The notes beneath the pieces are model-generated. The model was not told where the DNA came from, searched no databases, and saw only the letters and a list, made by a program, of their open reading frames with translations. From JADLHS01 sp049840435 (GTDB lineage: Bacteria; Verrucomicrobiota; Verrucomicrobiia; Limisphaerales; JADLHS01), in NCBI GenBank assembly GCA_049840435.1, contig JASGKY010000021.1, positions 1 to 64,000 of the forward strand: DNA of 64,000 nucleotides, given 5' to 3'. Below, piece after piece: positions 32,577 through 40,175 of this stretch (the first letter of the stretch is position 1; each line of letters begins with the position of its first letter). The translations under genes and the position numbers were made by a program.

Positions 32577-33352
32577 ACACTGTCTGGGCATTGGCGACCG
32601 TTGTTATTAAAGAGTTGTATCGGCGCAAAGACTTCTACGTGCTGTTTGTGCTGACAGCGTTGGTCACATTGGCCGCGTTATCGGTCAATTTCTTTGACGA
32701 CGTCAAAATCATTCGCTACGTCAAAGATATCTGTCTCCTGTTGATCTGGCTTTCCACGCTGATGATCGCAGTGATCACCACGGCGCGACAGATTCCCGCC
32801 GAAAAGGAGAATCGCACGATTTTTCCATTGCTCGCGAAGCCCGTCTCGCGCAGCCAGGTGGTGCTGGGAAAATTCCTCGGGTGCTGGCTGGCTTCAGGGT
32901 TGGCTTTGTTGTTCTTCTACGGATTTTTCGTGGCGGTGACCGGATTCCGTGACCCGCACCTAGCCTTGGGCGCGTATGCCAAAGCGATGGGGCTTCAGTG
33001 GATGATGTTGGCGGTGGTGATCGCGATGACGCTGCTGGGTTCGGTGGTGTTCTCCGCGGTTTCGGCTAATGCCACCATTTGTTTGATTGGGGTTTTTGGC
33101 ATTCTCTTCATTGGAGAACACCTGGCCAAACTCGCCGCGCGGCAGGCAGAGCCGATCCGTTCGGTGATGGCAACGTTGTTCTATTGTATCCCGCACATCG
33201 AACTATTTGATGTGCGCGCGCAAATCGTCAATGGCCAGGCTTTGCCCGGGCTGGTTGATTGTGGACTAGCTTCGCTGTATGCCGCTGCTTATGCGGGGGC
33301 GTTGCTCTATGGCACGTGGCTGATGTTCCGGCGCAAGAGTCTCAGCACATGA
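32573..33352 (+). CDS. ABC-2 type transporter permease
   Basis: A 259-residue membrane protein with about six hydrophobic segments and the ABC-2 arrangement: a cytoplasmic start (KELYRRKDFYVLF), a first helix, and the block IPAEKENRTIFPLLAKPVSR before the second helices. It would be the channel for the preceding ATPase. Substrate unknown. It overlaps both neighbours by four bases. The pilin genes upstream suggest an envelope role, but this is only position. Confidence 0.88.
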   Translation: MNTVWALATVVIKELYRRKDFYVLFVLTALVTLAALSVNFFDDVKIIRYVKDICLLLIWLSTLMIAVITTARQIPAEKENRTIFPLLAKPVSRSQVVLGKFLGCWLASGLALLFFYGFFVAVTGFRDPHLALGAYAKAMGLQWMMLAVVIAMTLLGSVVFSAVSANATICLIGVFGILFIGEHLAKLAARQAEPIRSVMATLFYCIPHIELFDVRAQIVNGQALPGLVDCGLASLYAAAYAGALLYGTWLMFRRKSLST

Positions 33353-34302
33353 ACGCTACTGCCCCCAAGTTCATTTTTGCGTTGCTGGTGACGTTGGCCT
33401 ACACACTGGGAACCATGACGCACCTGCGTGCGGTCAGTCGCTCCGATGCAGGTCAGCCTGACGAGGGCGCGTTCAAGAAGCTGCTGGGAGACGGCCGCCG
33501 TTTGTTCTCCGGTCAGTTTGTGGAAATGGCGGATGTTTATTTCCACAGCGGCATGTACCCTTCCATTTTCGATCGCGCTGCTACCAAGGCCTCAACGGCG
33601 GTGACTAGCGCGGTGGAGCAGCATGGCGAGGAGGATCATGACCATCACGAACACGATGCCAACGGTAATTGTATCCACGATGCCGCTCACGCAGATCACC
33701 AATCTGAGGAGGCTGGGAGTTCTGAACCCGACGATCATGACGCTGCGCACGTCAAGGCCATGACCCCGGGGGCGGCGCAGAACTGGCTTGAAGGTTTCAT
33801 TCGGCGCTTTCGCATCACGGAGCACTCGCATCTAGCGCAGGGCGACGAACGGGAAATCTTGCCTTGGCTCAAAATCGCCATTGAGCTCGATCCGCAAGCA
33901 ATTGATACCTACACGACCGCCGCCTATTGGTTGCGCGCGAAGCTGAACCGGCCTGACCAAGCTGAGAAAGTTTTACGGGAAGGGATTCGGAACAATTCTA
34001 CAAACCCCGAATTACTGTTTGAGATGGGGCTGCTTTACAAAGAAAACCGGAAGGATCGGGATCGTGCCCGGAACATCTGGCGTTATGCGGCGAAGTGCTG
34101 GCTGGCACAAGGTGAGGCGGTGCAAGCGGAGAGTCATACCTATTTTTCAAAGATTCTCAGCAATCTGGGTGAACTGGAGCAAGAGGCCGGTAATGCAGCG
34201 CAGGCTATTTCGTATTTTGAGCAAGCCAAACCATTTTCGCCCCGACCGGAGGGGCTTCAGAAAAAAATTGATGAACTTCGGGCGAAACTTCCAGTGCAGT
34301 GA
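33349..34302 (+). CDS. TPR-repeat protein with His/Asp-rich segment
   Basis: A 317-residue protein. An N-terminal hydrophobic segment (FIFALLVTLAYTLGTM) anchors or exports it. Residues about 93-145 are very rich in His, Asp and Glu (EEDHDHHEHDANGNCIHDAA and after), followed by several TPR-like helical repeats (LPWLKIAIELDPQAIDTYTT, AEKVLREGIRNNSTNPELLF, AAQAISYFEQAKPFSP). TPRs mediate protein contacts. The His-rich segment might bind metal. It is coupled to the permease by an ATGA overlap, so it may be an accessory part of the exporter. Confidence 0.75.
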   Translation: MNATAPKFIFALLVTLAYTLGTMTHLRAVSRSDAGQPDEGAFKKLLGDGRRLFSGQFVEMADVYFHSGMYPSIFDRAATKASTAVTSAVEQHGEEDHDHHEHDANGNCIHDAAHADHQSEEAGSSEPDDHDAAHVKAMTPGAAQNWLEGFIRRFRITEHSHLAQGDEREILPWLKIAIELDPQAIDTYTTAAYWLRAKLNRPDQAEKVLREGIRNNSTNPELLFEMGLLYKENRKDRDRARNIWRYAAKCWLAQGEAVQAESHTYFSKILSNLGELEQEAGNAAQAISYFEQAKPFSPRPEGLQKKIDELRAKLPVQ

Positions 34303-34378
34303 GTGCTGAATGACTGCAGGCTGAAGAGCCTTCGCTTTCCGATTGGTTTTTTCGTTGGCGGTTTGATTAACTGTCGCC

Positions 34379-35041
34379 ATGCAAGTCCGGCAGGCGCGGA
34401 TCAAGCGCGATACCAAAGAGACTCGAATTGCCATCCAGTTGAACCTAGATGGTTCGGGCAAGGCTTCGATCAAGACGGGAATTCCGTTCTTCGATCACAT
34501 GCTGACGTTGTTTGCCAAGCACGCGGTAGTGGATTTGAAGCTCCGTTGCAACGGTGATCTGGAAGTGGACGCCCACCACACGGTGGAGGACTGCGGAATT
34601 GCTCTCGGACAGGCCATCCTTCAAGCGTTGGGGGACAAGAAGGGGATTCGCCGCTATGGCAATGGCTTTCATCCCAAGAATCCTTTCACCGGCGAAGCCT
34701 ATGTGCCCATGGACGAGTGTCTGGCGCGATGCGTTATCGATTTCAGTGGTCGCCCCTATCTCGTCTGGCGGGGGCTGGATGATAAAGCTTACAAGAAACT
34801 CTCCAAGTCCGAGCGCGGCCAGGACACGTCCAGCGCCTTCCGATTCGGGTTGGCCCGGGAGTTTTTCCAAGGTTTTACCAATGAAGCCCGCTGTAACCTC
34901 CATTTAGAGCTGCTTTATGGGGATGAACCCCATCATATCGTGGAAGGCCTGTTTAAGGCTTTTGCCAAGGCCGTGGATGCGGCCTGTCAGCGCGATCCGC
35001 GCATTGCCGGCCAGCTTCCCAGCACCAAGGGAAAGCTTTAA
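34379..35041 (+). CDS. hisB: Imidazoleglycerol-phosphate dehydratase
   Basis: A 220-residue enzyme of histidine synthesis that dehydrates imidazoleglycerol phosphate using manganese. The paired His motifs are present: FFDHMLTLFAKHA, VDAHHTVEDCGIALG and DEPHHIVEGLFKAFAKA. An insertion of about 20 residues after RRYGNGFHPKNPFTG makes it slightly longer than usual. There is no phosphatase domain, unlike the bifunctional E. coli HisB. No other his gene is adjacent except hisS far upstream. Confidence 0.93.
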   Translation: MQVRQARIKRDTKETRIAIQLNLDGSGKASIKTGIPFFDHMLTLFAKHAVVDLKLRCNGDLEVDAHHTVEDCGIALGQAILQALGDKKGIRRYGNGFHPKNPFTGEAYVPMDECLARCVIDFSGRPYLVWRGLDDKAYKKLSKSERGQDTSSAFRFGLAREFFQGFTNEARCNLHLELLYGDEPHHIVEGLFKAFAKAVDAACQRDPRIAGQLPSTKGKL

Positions 35042-35080
35042 CCCCTCGCTGAATAAACCCCCACTCCCCCCGTCGAATCA

Positions 35081-35674
35081 ATGGCCGCAATGGATCATTC
35101 CGCCGCACAGGACGACGCCTTGGTTCAGGCCGCGCGAGGGGGCGACATGGTTGCCTTCGAGGAGTTGGTAGCCCGGCATCGGGACAAAATTTACGCGCGG
35201 GCCTACACCATGATGCGGAATGAGGATGAGGCCGTTGATCTTTCTCAGGAAGCGTGGGTGAAGGGGTGGCAACGGTTGGTCCAGTTCCAAGGCGAATCTA
35301 GTTTCACGACGTGGATGACCCGGATCGTGATCAACCTCTGCCTGGATCAACTCCGCAAAAAGAAACGCCAACGCGCGGAGTCCATCGAAGAAATGGACGA
35401 GGAATCTGGCGGCGTAGAGCGGCAGATGCCAGTGGTGACCGTGAATCCGACTGAGCGGATGGAACGCGCGGAGTTGCGGGTGCGGATTGACGAGGCACTG
35501 GGCAAGTTGTCCGAGGCGCATCGGACGGTGCTGGTGCTCCATGAGTTCGAGCACATGGAATACAAGAACATCGCCAAAACGATGAATTGTTCCATCGGCA
35601 CGGTGATGTCGCGGTTGTTCTATGCGCGCCGAAAAATGGCATCGTTGTTGCAGGATTTGAAGAAAGTCGAGTGA
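35081..35674 (+). CDS. ECF-type RNA polymerase sigma factor
   Basis: A 197-residue sigma-70 family protein of group 4. Region 2 is seen in YARAYTMMRNEDEAVDLSQE and FTTWMTRIVINLCLDQLRKKKR; region 4 in SEAHRTVLVLHEFEHMEYK followed by IAKTMNCSIGTVMSRLFYARR. It directs RNA polymerase to a special promoter set. Start is 35081 or the ATG nine bases later. A putative anti-sigma factor follows after ten bases, as is normal for these units. Confidence 0.9.
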   Translation: MAAMDHSAAQDDALVQAARGGDMVAFEELVARHRDKIYARAYTMMRNEDEAVDLSQEAWVKGWQRLVQFQGESSFTTWMTRIVINLCLDQLRKKKRQRAESIEEMDEESGGVERQMPVVTVNPTERMERAELRVRIDEALGKLSEAHRTVLVLHEFEHMEYKNIAKTMNCSIGTVMSRLFYARRKMASLLQDLKKVE

Positions 35675-35684
35675 AAGAGTTGTT

Positions 35685-36189
35685 ATGAAAGAAGACTTAC
35701 AGTTGAAGTTGCAGGCCTACCTGGATGGCGAATTGCCCTCCGGCGAAGCCCAAGCCTGTACGCGACTTGCTGGCCACTGACGCCGCTGCGCGCGATCTGT
35801 TCGTGGAACTGACCAACACCCGCGACGTCTTCATTGCTCATGAAGCCAGTATCAAGCTTCCGGAGTCGCGCGAGTTTTTTTGGTCCAAGATTCAGCGGGA
35901 AATCAGTCGCGAGGTGAAACCTGTCCCCGCACCCGCGTCGAATTTTTCGCTCGCGGCTTGGTTGCATCGGGCGCTCGTTCCGGCGGGAGCGATGGCCGCA
36001 GTCGCCATTGCTGTCATGTTGAGCCTGCCGCACACTGGCGGAGCAGGGGACTACACGACGACTTCCGGGGATACCGCAACTTTCACATACCACAATTACG
36101 CCACCGGCACGACCTTGGTCTGGCTGGATTATGGCTCGGTTGAAAACGACTTTTCTGACGTGGAGTTGGACGATACACTGGATTTGTAA
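35685..36189 (+). CDS. Putative anti-sigma factor (frameshifted)
   Basis: The ATG at 35685 opens MKEDLQLKLQAYLDGELPSG, typical of the cytoplasmic start of anti-sigma factors, but stops after about 31 codons. The adjacent frame continues VRDLLATDAAARDLFVEL. One extra base near 35757 explains the break. A single membrane helix follows (ALVPAGAMAAVAIAVMLSL) and an acidic tail (DFSDVELDDTLDL). The zinc-binding H-x3-C-x2-C motif is absent. It probably holds the sigma factor at the membrane. Confidence 0.72.
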
Positions 36190-36657
36190 ATGAACCTCAG
36201 AAGCAATTATACTCCGGTCTGGTTTTGGGCAGTGTTGTTCGGGCTGTGCCTTGGTAACGTCGGTGCGGCCTTGGCTGACGAAGCCAAGTTTGAAGCGCAA
36301 CTTGTCTGGGCTACCGCCGATGAGCATCCGCCGCAAGATGATTACAAGCCGGTGGATGAAGCAACCCAGAAGAAGCTTGAAAGCCTTGGGTTGAAGTGGA
36401 AACGATTTTATCTCGTCAAGAAAACCGAGTTTCAGACCAAGAATGGTGAATCTGGGAAAATTTCCCTCAGTGAAAAATCAGCCATTTCCGTCAAGCTGCT
36501 GGACGATAAAAAAGTTGATGTGGTTCTCTTCGGTAAAAAGGGTGAGCAGTGCACCCGGAATTCCCAACCGCTCAAAGCCGGGGAAATCCTTGCTTTCGGC
36601 AGCAATGTCCCCGAGAAAGACACGGCTTGGCTGATTGCTCTCAAGCGGCTCAAATAA
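36190..36657 (+). CDS. Secreted protein of unknown function in the ECF operon
   Basis: A 155-residue protein with a signal peptide (FWAVLFGLCLGNVGAALA) and a mature, Lys-rich, beta-type domain (FYLVKKTEFQTKNGESGKIS, ISVKLLDDKKVDVVLFGKKG). It starts directly at the stop of the anti-sigma gene. I do not recognise the family. Its place suggests an envelope protein controlled by, or signalling to, the sigma/anti-sigma pair. Confidence 0.65.
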   Translation: MNLRSNYTPVWFWAVLFGLCLGNVGAALADEAKFEAQLVWATADEHPPQDDYKPVDEATQKKLESLGLKWKRFYLVKKTEFQTKNGESGKISLSEKSAISVKLLDDKKVDVVLFGKKGEQCTRNSQPLKAGEILAFGSNVPEKDTAWLIALKRLK

Positions 36658-36744
36658 TCCGTATCATCTGCCCCCATTTCTGGGCCGGGCCAAAAAATCG
36701 GTTTGTGAAATCCTCCCGTCCGCGTAAGCTCCGGCTCGGATTTT

Positions 36745-37128
36745 ATGAGCCAAATTCCATCCGATCTTAAATACGCCAAATCGCACGAATGGGTGCGCGT
36801 TTCCGGTGATACCGCCACGGTCGGCATCACGGACCACGCCCAACACGAACTCACGGACATCGTCTTCGTCGAGCTTCCCGCTGCGGGCCGCAAGGTCAAA
36901 GCCGGTGAAGCCTGCGCGGTGGTTGAATCCGTCAAAACCGCCAGCGATATCTACTCGCCCGTCAGCGGTGAGATCATCGAAATCAACAAGGCTGCCGCTG
37001 ACGATCCCGCGCTGGTGAATCGTGAGCCGCACACGGAAGGTTGGTTCTACAAAATCAAGCTGGCCAATCCCTCTGAACTCGCCGCGTTGCTGACGCCCGA
37101 GCAGTATCAGGCACAGATCAAGGCTTGA
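36745..37128 (+). CDS. gcvH: Glycine cleavage system H protein
   Basis: A 127-residue lipoyl carrier. The lipoylated Lys lies in VVESVKTASDIYSPVSGE, and YAKSHEWVRVSGDTATVGIT and GWFYKIKLANPSEL are typical. It shuttles the aminomethyl group between the P, T and L proteins in glycine breakdown, and can also serve as a lipoyl relay. The other gcv genes are not adjacent, but lipA lies 700 bases downstream. Confidence 0.95.
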   Translation: MSQIPSDLKYAKSHEWVRVSGDTATVGITDHAQHELTDIVFVELPAAGRKVKAGEACAVVESVKTASDIYSPVSGEIIEINKAAADDPALVNREPHTEGWFYKIKLANPSELAALLTPEQYQAQIKA

Positions 37129-37140
37129 ATCTGGTTTGCC

Positions 37141-37590
37141 GTGAATGCCGAAGAACTGGCCCGCATTGAGGAGGAACTTTCCGTTTCATTACCGCTGGCG
37201 TATCGGGAGATCGTGCTGCGACCGGAGTTCCAAGGCGAAGCGGCGGGGTTCATGGAGTTCACCGGCGATGCCGACGAACTCATCGGGCTGAATCTCGAAG
37301 CGCGGAAAGAAGGATTCTTCGGCGTCAAATGGCCGGAGCACTATTTGATCATCGGCGAAGATGGGGCGGGGAATAGCTATTTCACCGACCTGAAACGCGA
37401 GCATCCGGCGGTGTTTCTGGCGGATTACGAGCTGACCACGAATAAACGGCGGTTGGTCACGAATGAGGGCTACGAGACGTTTGCTGATTTTCTCGCGTTC
37501 ATCGGGAAATTGCAAAGCGAGACCGACGCCGCCTTTGCCGAGGATGAAAGGCCGGAGGCTGGAAAGAAGCCGTGGTGGAAGTTGTGGTAG
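37141..37590 (+). CDS. SMI1/KNR4-family protein
   Basis: A 149-residue protein with the family layout: an early LARIEEELSVSLPLAYREIV helix pair, then LIIGEDGAGNSYFTDL and a C-terminal FADFLAFIGKL helix. Members are often immunity proteins against toxins, but no toxin gene is nearby and many members have other roles. GTG start 12 bases after gcvH, so the two are probably co-transcribed. Confidence 0.75.
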   Translation: MNAEELARIEEELSVSLPLAYREIVLRPEFQGEAAGFMEFTGDADELIGLNLEARKEGFFGVKWPEHYLIIGEDGAGNSYFTDLKREHPAVFLADYELTTNKRRLVTNEGYETFADFLAFIGKLQSETDAAFAEDERPEAGKKPWWKLW

Positions 37591-37600
37591 GATGGGAAGC

Positions 37601-37843
37601 ATGAAAATTCGCTTGTTTATCAAGCCGTATTGCCCGTGGTGTCACAAGGCCATTGACTGGCTTGATGCGCACGGCGTGAAGTATGAGACATTGGATGTGA
37701 TCTCGGATGCCGAAGCGTTTGCCGAGATGGAGGAGATTTCCGGCCAGACCCTCGCTCCGGTGATTGATGTGGATGGGGAAATTCTGGCAGACTTTGGACC
37801 CGAAGAACTCGCAAAGTTCTGGGAGAAATTGAAACAGAAATGA
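37601..37843 (+). CDS. Glutaredoxin-like protein
   Basis: An 80-residue thioredoxin-fold protein with an active site CPWC (KPYCPWCHKAIDWLDAHGVK) and the cis-Pro in LAPVIDVDG. Glutaredoxins reduce disulfides or carry iron-sulfur clusters. The start is the ATG at 37601. Its stop overlaps the lipA start by four bases; lipA consumes an auxiliary iron-sulfur cluster, so a redox or cluster-repair role for that enzyme is possible. Confidence 0.88.
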   Translation: MKIRLFIKPYCPWCHKAIDWLDAHGVKYETLDVISDAEAFAEMEEISGQTLAPVIDVDGEILADFGPEELAKFWEKLKQK

Positions 37844-38730
37844 CGACCGCCGAATTTAAACCGCGTCCGCGTCTGCCGGAATGGCTGCGCATCAAGCTGC
37901 CCACCGCCGATACGTTTTCGCGCACGCGTTCGTTGCTCAACGAACTTAATCTTCATACGGTTTGCGAAAGCGCCAAGTGTCCGAACCACTGGGAATGCTG
38001 GAGCAAGGGGACGGCGACCTTCATGATCGGCGGTGATCGCTGCACTCGTGCTTGCAAGTTTTGCGCGGTCAGCACGGCGAAACCGTTGCCGCTCGAGGCT
38101 GACGAGCCGTTGCGAGTAGCCGAAGCCACGCGCCGCATGGGATTGAAGCATGTCGTGATCACGGCGGTGGCGCGCGACGATGTGGCGGACGGTGGCGCAG
38201 AGCATTTCCGCCAGACTATTGAATTGGTGCGTCAATTGAATCCGGGCATTGCCATCGAGGTGTTGACGCCGGATTTTTTGGACAGTGACGGACCGATCGA
38301 GGCCGTGTTGAGTGCGAATCCGCACATCTTCAATCACAATTTGGAGACTGTCCGGCGGCTCACGCCGAGCGTGCGGCATCGCGCTACGTATGACCGTTCG
38401 TTGAGTGTTTTGAAGAAGGTTAAAGTCAAGCGGGGCAATTCCATCTACACCAAGTCTGGCATGATGCTCGGACTGGGTGAGCGGGAAGATGAAGTGCTGG
38501 TCGCGATGGAAGATTTACGTCAGGCGGGCTGCGACATTCTGACGTTGGGGCAATATCTTCAACCGACCTTGCAGCATCTACCGGTCGAAGCCTTTATCAC
38601 GCCGGAGAAGTTTGCTGAGTATGGCGAGCGCGCCCGACAGATGGGCTTTGTCCACGTGGCCAGCGGGCCCATGGTCCGCAGTTCCTACCACGCCGATGAG
38701 TTTACGTTGCCCTCAGTGCGGCAGGCCTGA
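37840..38730 (+). CDS. lipA: Lipoyl synthase
   Basis: A 296-residue radical SAM enzyme that inserts sulfur into octanoyl groups on lipoyl domains. The auxiliary cluster ligands are in CESAKCPNHWEC, the radical SAM cluster in CTRACKFC, and the C-terminal Ser ligand in MVRSSYHAD. It is coupled to the glutaredoxin gene and lies close to gcvH, one of its substrates. No lipB is seen nearby. Confidence 0.96.
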   Translation: MTTAEFKPRPRLPEWLRIKLPTADTFSRTRSLLNELNLHTVCESAKCPNHWECWSKGTATFMIGGDRCTRACKFCAVSTAKPLPLEADEPLRVAEATRRMGLKHVVITAVARDDVADGGAEHFRQTIELVRQLNPGIAIEVLTPDFLDSDGPIEAVLSANPHIFNHNLETVRRLTPSVRHRATYDRSLSVLKKVKVKRGNSIYTKSGMMLGLGEREDEVLVAMEDLRQAGCDILTLGQYLQPTLQHLPVEAFITPEKFAEYGERARQMGFVHVASGPMVRSSYHADEFTLPSVRQA

Positions 38731-39339
38731 GCCGGCTCGTTGCTTCAAAAACAGCCAGACGGTGGCGACGATCAACACCAGCACGATCAGGAGAATGCCT
38801 CCGATCGCCAGGGTTTTGACCGTTTTAGTCTGGGTAAGCAATTGATTCCGTTGCTGGCGTTCTGACTCCACGAACAATGCAAATTCTTTGTCGAGCGAAG
38901 TCATGGCTTCCTCGTCTTTGAGTTTGGCCGTCAACCAGCCCGCGGTGAACCGGTCCCAGAGCGAGGGCATTTTTTCCAACGCCTCTTCCGTTGCGGTTTG
39001 AAAGCCGTTCCGGGACCAGAACGGCGAGGTCTCTTGCGTCCAGAGGCGGACAAGGCCGTGATTGGTGGCGAGAGTCTGGATGCGCGCCCACAAGGCGGGC
39101 CGGGCATAATCTGCCAGGCTGAAGTCTTCAAAAGCCTCGCTATGGATGCGAGCGTGCCGTTGGTTCATCTGGAAGGCCGCGCAGCCGACGACGATCCCGG
39201 CTTCATCCACGACAACCTGAAAATCGGTGAGTTGCCGCTCCAGTTCGGCTTCCGAGTAGCGCATCAAGACCCACAGTTGTTTGAGCCGGGGTACATCATC
39301 CACGGTGGCGCGGCGCGCTTGAAACTTGAACGAACTCAT
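38713..39339 (-). CDS. GNAT-family N-acetyltransferase with C-terminal membrane helix
   Basis: A 208-residue protein. The first 150 residues follow a GNAT fold (ARRATVDDVPRLKQLWVLM at the start, VVVDEAGIVVGCAAFQM in the core) although the acetyl-CoA loop is weak. The C-terminus holds a membrane helix (TLAIGGILLIVLVLIVATVWLFL), which is unusual for GNATs. Substrate unknown. It overlaps the end of lipA, convergently, by 18 bases. Confidence 0.7.
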   Translation of the reverse strand: MSSFKFQARRATVDDVPRLKQLWVLMRYSEAELERQLTDFQVVVDEAGIVVGCAAFQMNQRHARIHSEAFEDFSLADYARPALWARIQTLATNHGLVRLWTQETSPFWSRNGFQTATEEALEKMPSLWDRFTAGWLTAKLKDEEAMTSLDKEFALFVESERQQRNQLLTQTKTVKTLAIGGILLIVLVLIVATVWLFLKQRAGSGLPH

Positions 39340-39463
39340 TCCTGCGCATGGTAAAAATCGCGGCGCGAAACTCCAGCGCGATTTCGCCGCTCGCCTCGCC
39401 CCTTGCTGGTTGGGAAGGGGGCTCGGCAGGAATGAAAAGCGACTATGTCGCCCGGGGCTGATG

Positions 39464-40113
39464 TTAGTTTCCGCGCGCGGCCTTGGCCGCCTGCACGAAT
39501 GCTGCCGCCGTTTTGGTCAGCGTGGCCCAATCATCTTTATCCAACACATCTTTGGAGATGAGCGACGAACCAGCTCCCACCGCCGCTACGCCCGCTTTGA
39601 AGAAATCTCCAATGGTTTTCAGGTCCACGCCGCCGGTGGGAACAATTTTCAGATGGGGCAGGGGGGCGCGCAGGGCCTTGATGTAATTCGGCCCAAGGGT
39701 GTCGGCGGGGAAAATTTTGATAAAGTCCGAACCTGCTTCGTAGGCGAGCTGGGCCTCGGTTGGCGTGTAAGAACCGAGCATGATCGGCTTGCCAGCGTTC
39801 TGGGCGATGGGGATCAACTCGCGGCGGCAAATCGGACTCACCACGAACTCGGCGCAGCCTCAATCGCGGCCTGGCACGTGGCTTCATCCAGCACCGTGCC
39901 GACGCCGATGAGCGCTCGCTCGCCCAGCTTGCTGCGCGCTTCCTTGATGGCGGCGATGGCGTTTGGCGTGGTCATCGTGATTTCAACTGCAATGACACCG
40001 CCAGCCACAAGCGCCTCCGCCAACGGCACGGCTTGCTCAGCGCGTTTGGCGCGGACAACGGCGACGACGCCGGGGTTCAAGAGTTGTGCGATGATCTGTT
40101 GCTTGGAGCGCAT
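39464..40113 (-). CDS. 2-keto-3-deoxy-sugar-acid aldolase, KDPG/KHG family (frameshifted)
   Basis: A class I aldolase of about 215 residues. The first frame has PGVVAVVRAKRAEQAVPLAE, the catalytic Glu region (ALVAGGVIAVEITMTTPNA) and IGVGTVLD; the second has the Schiff-base Lys in GSDFIKIFPADTLGPNYIK and VPTGGVDLKTIGDFF. One missing G near 39853 joins them: CQAAIEAGAEFVVSPICRRE. It splits 2-keto-3-deoxy-6-phosphogluconate or related acids into pyruvate and an aldehyde. The exact substrate is uncertain. Confidence 0.85.
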
Positions 40114-40175
40114 GACGGCATGATGGAAAATTCTCTCGGTTACCGCCAGTTGAAGTTAGGTTTTCCCTGTAAACT

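Noticed and set aside
37141..37590. SMI1/KNR4 protein as immunity gene of a polymorphic toxin system
   Set aside because: No toxin, secretion tag or further immunity gene lies nearby.
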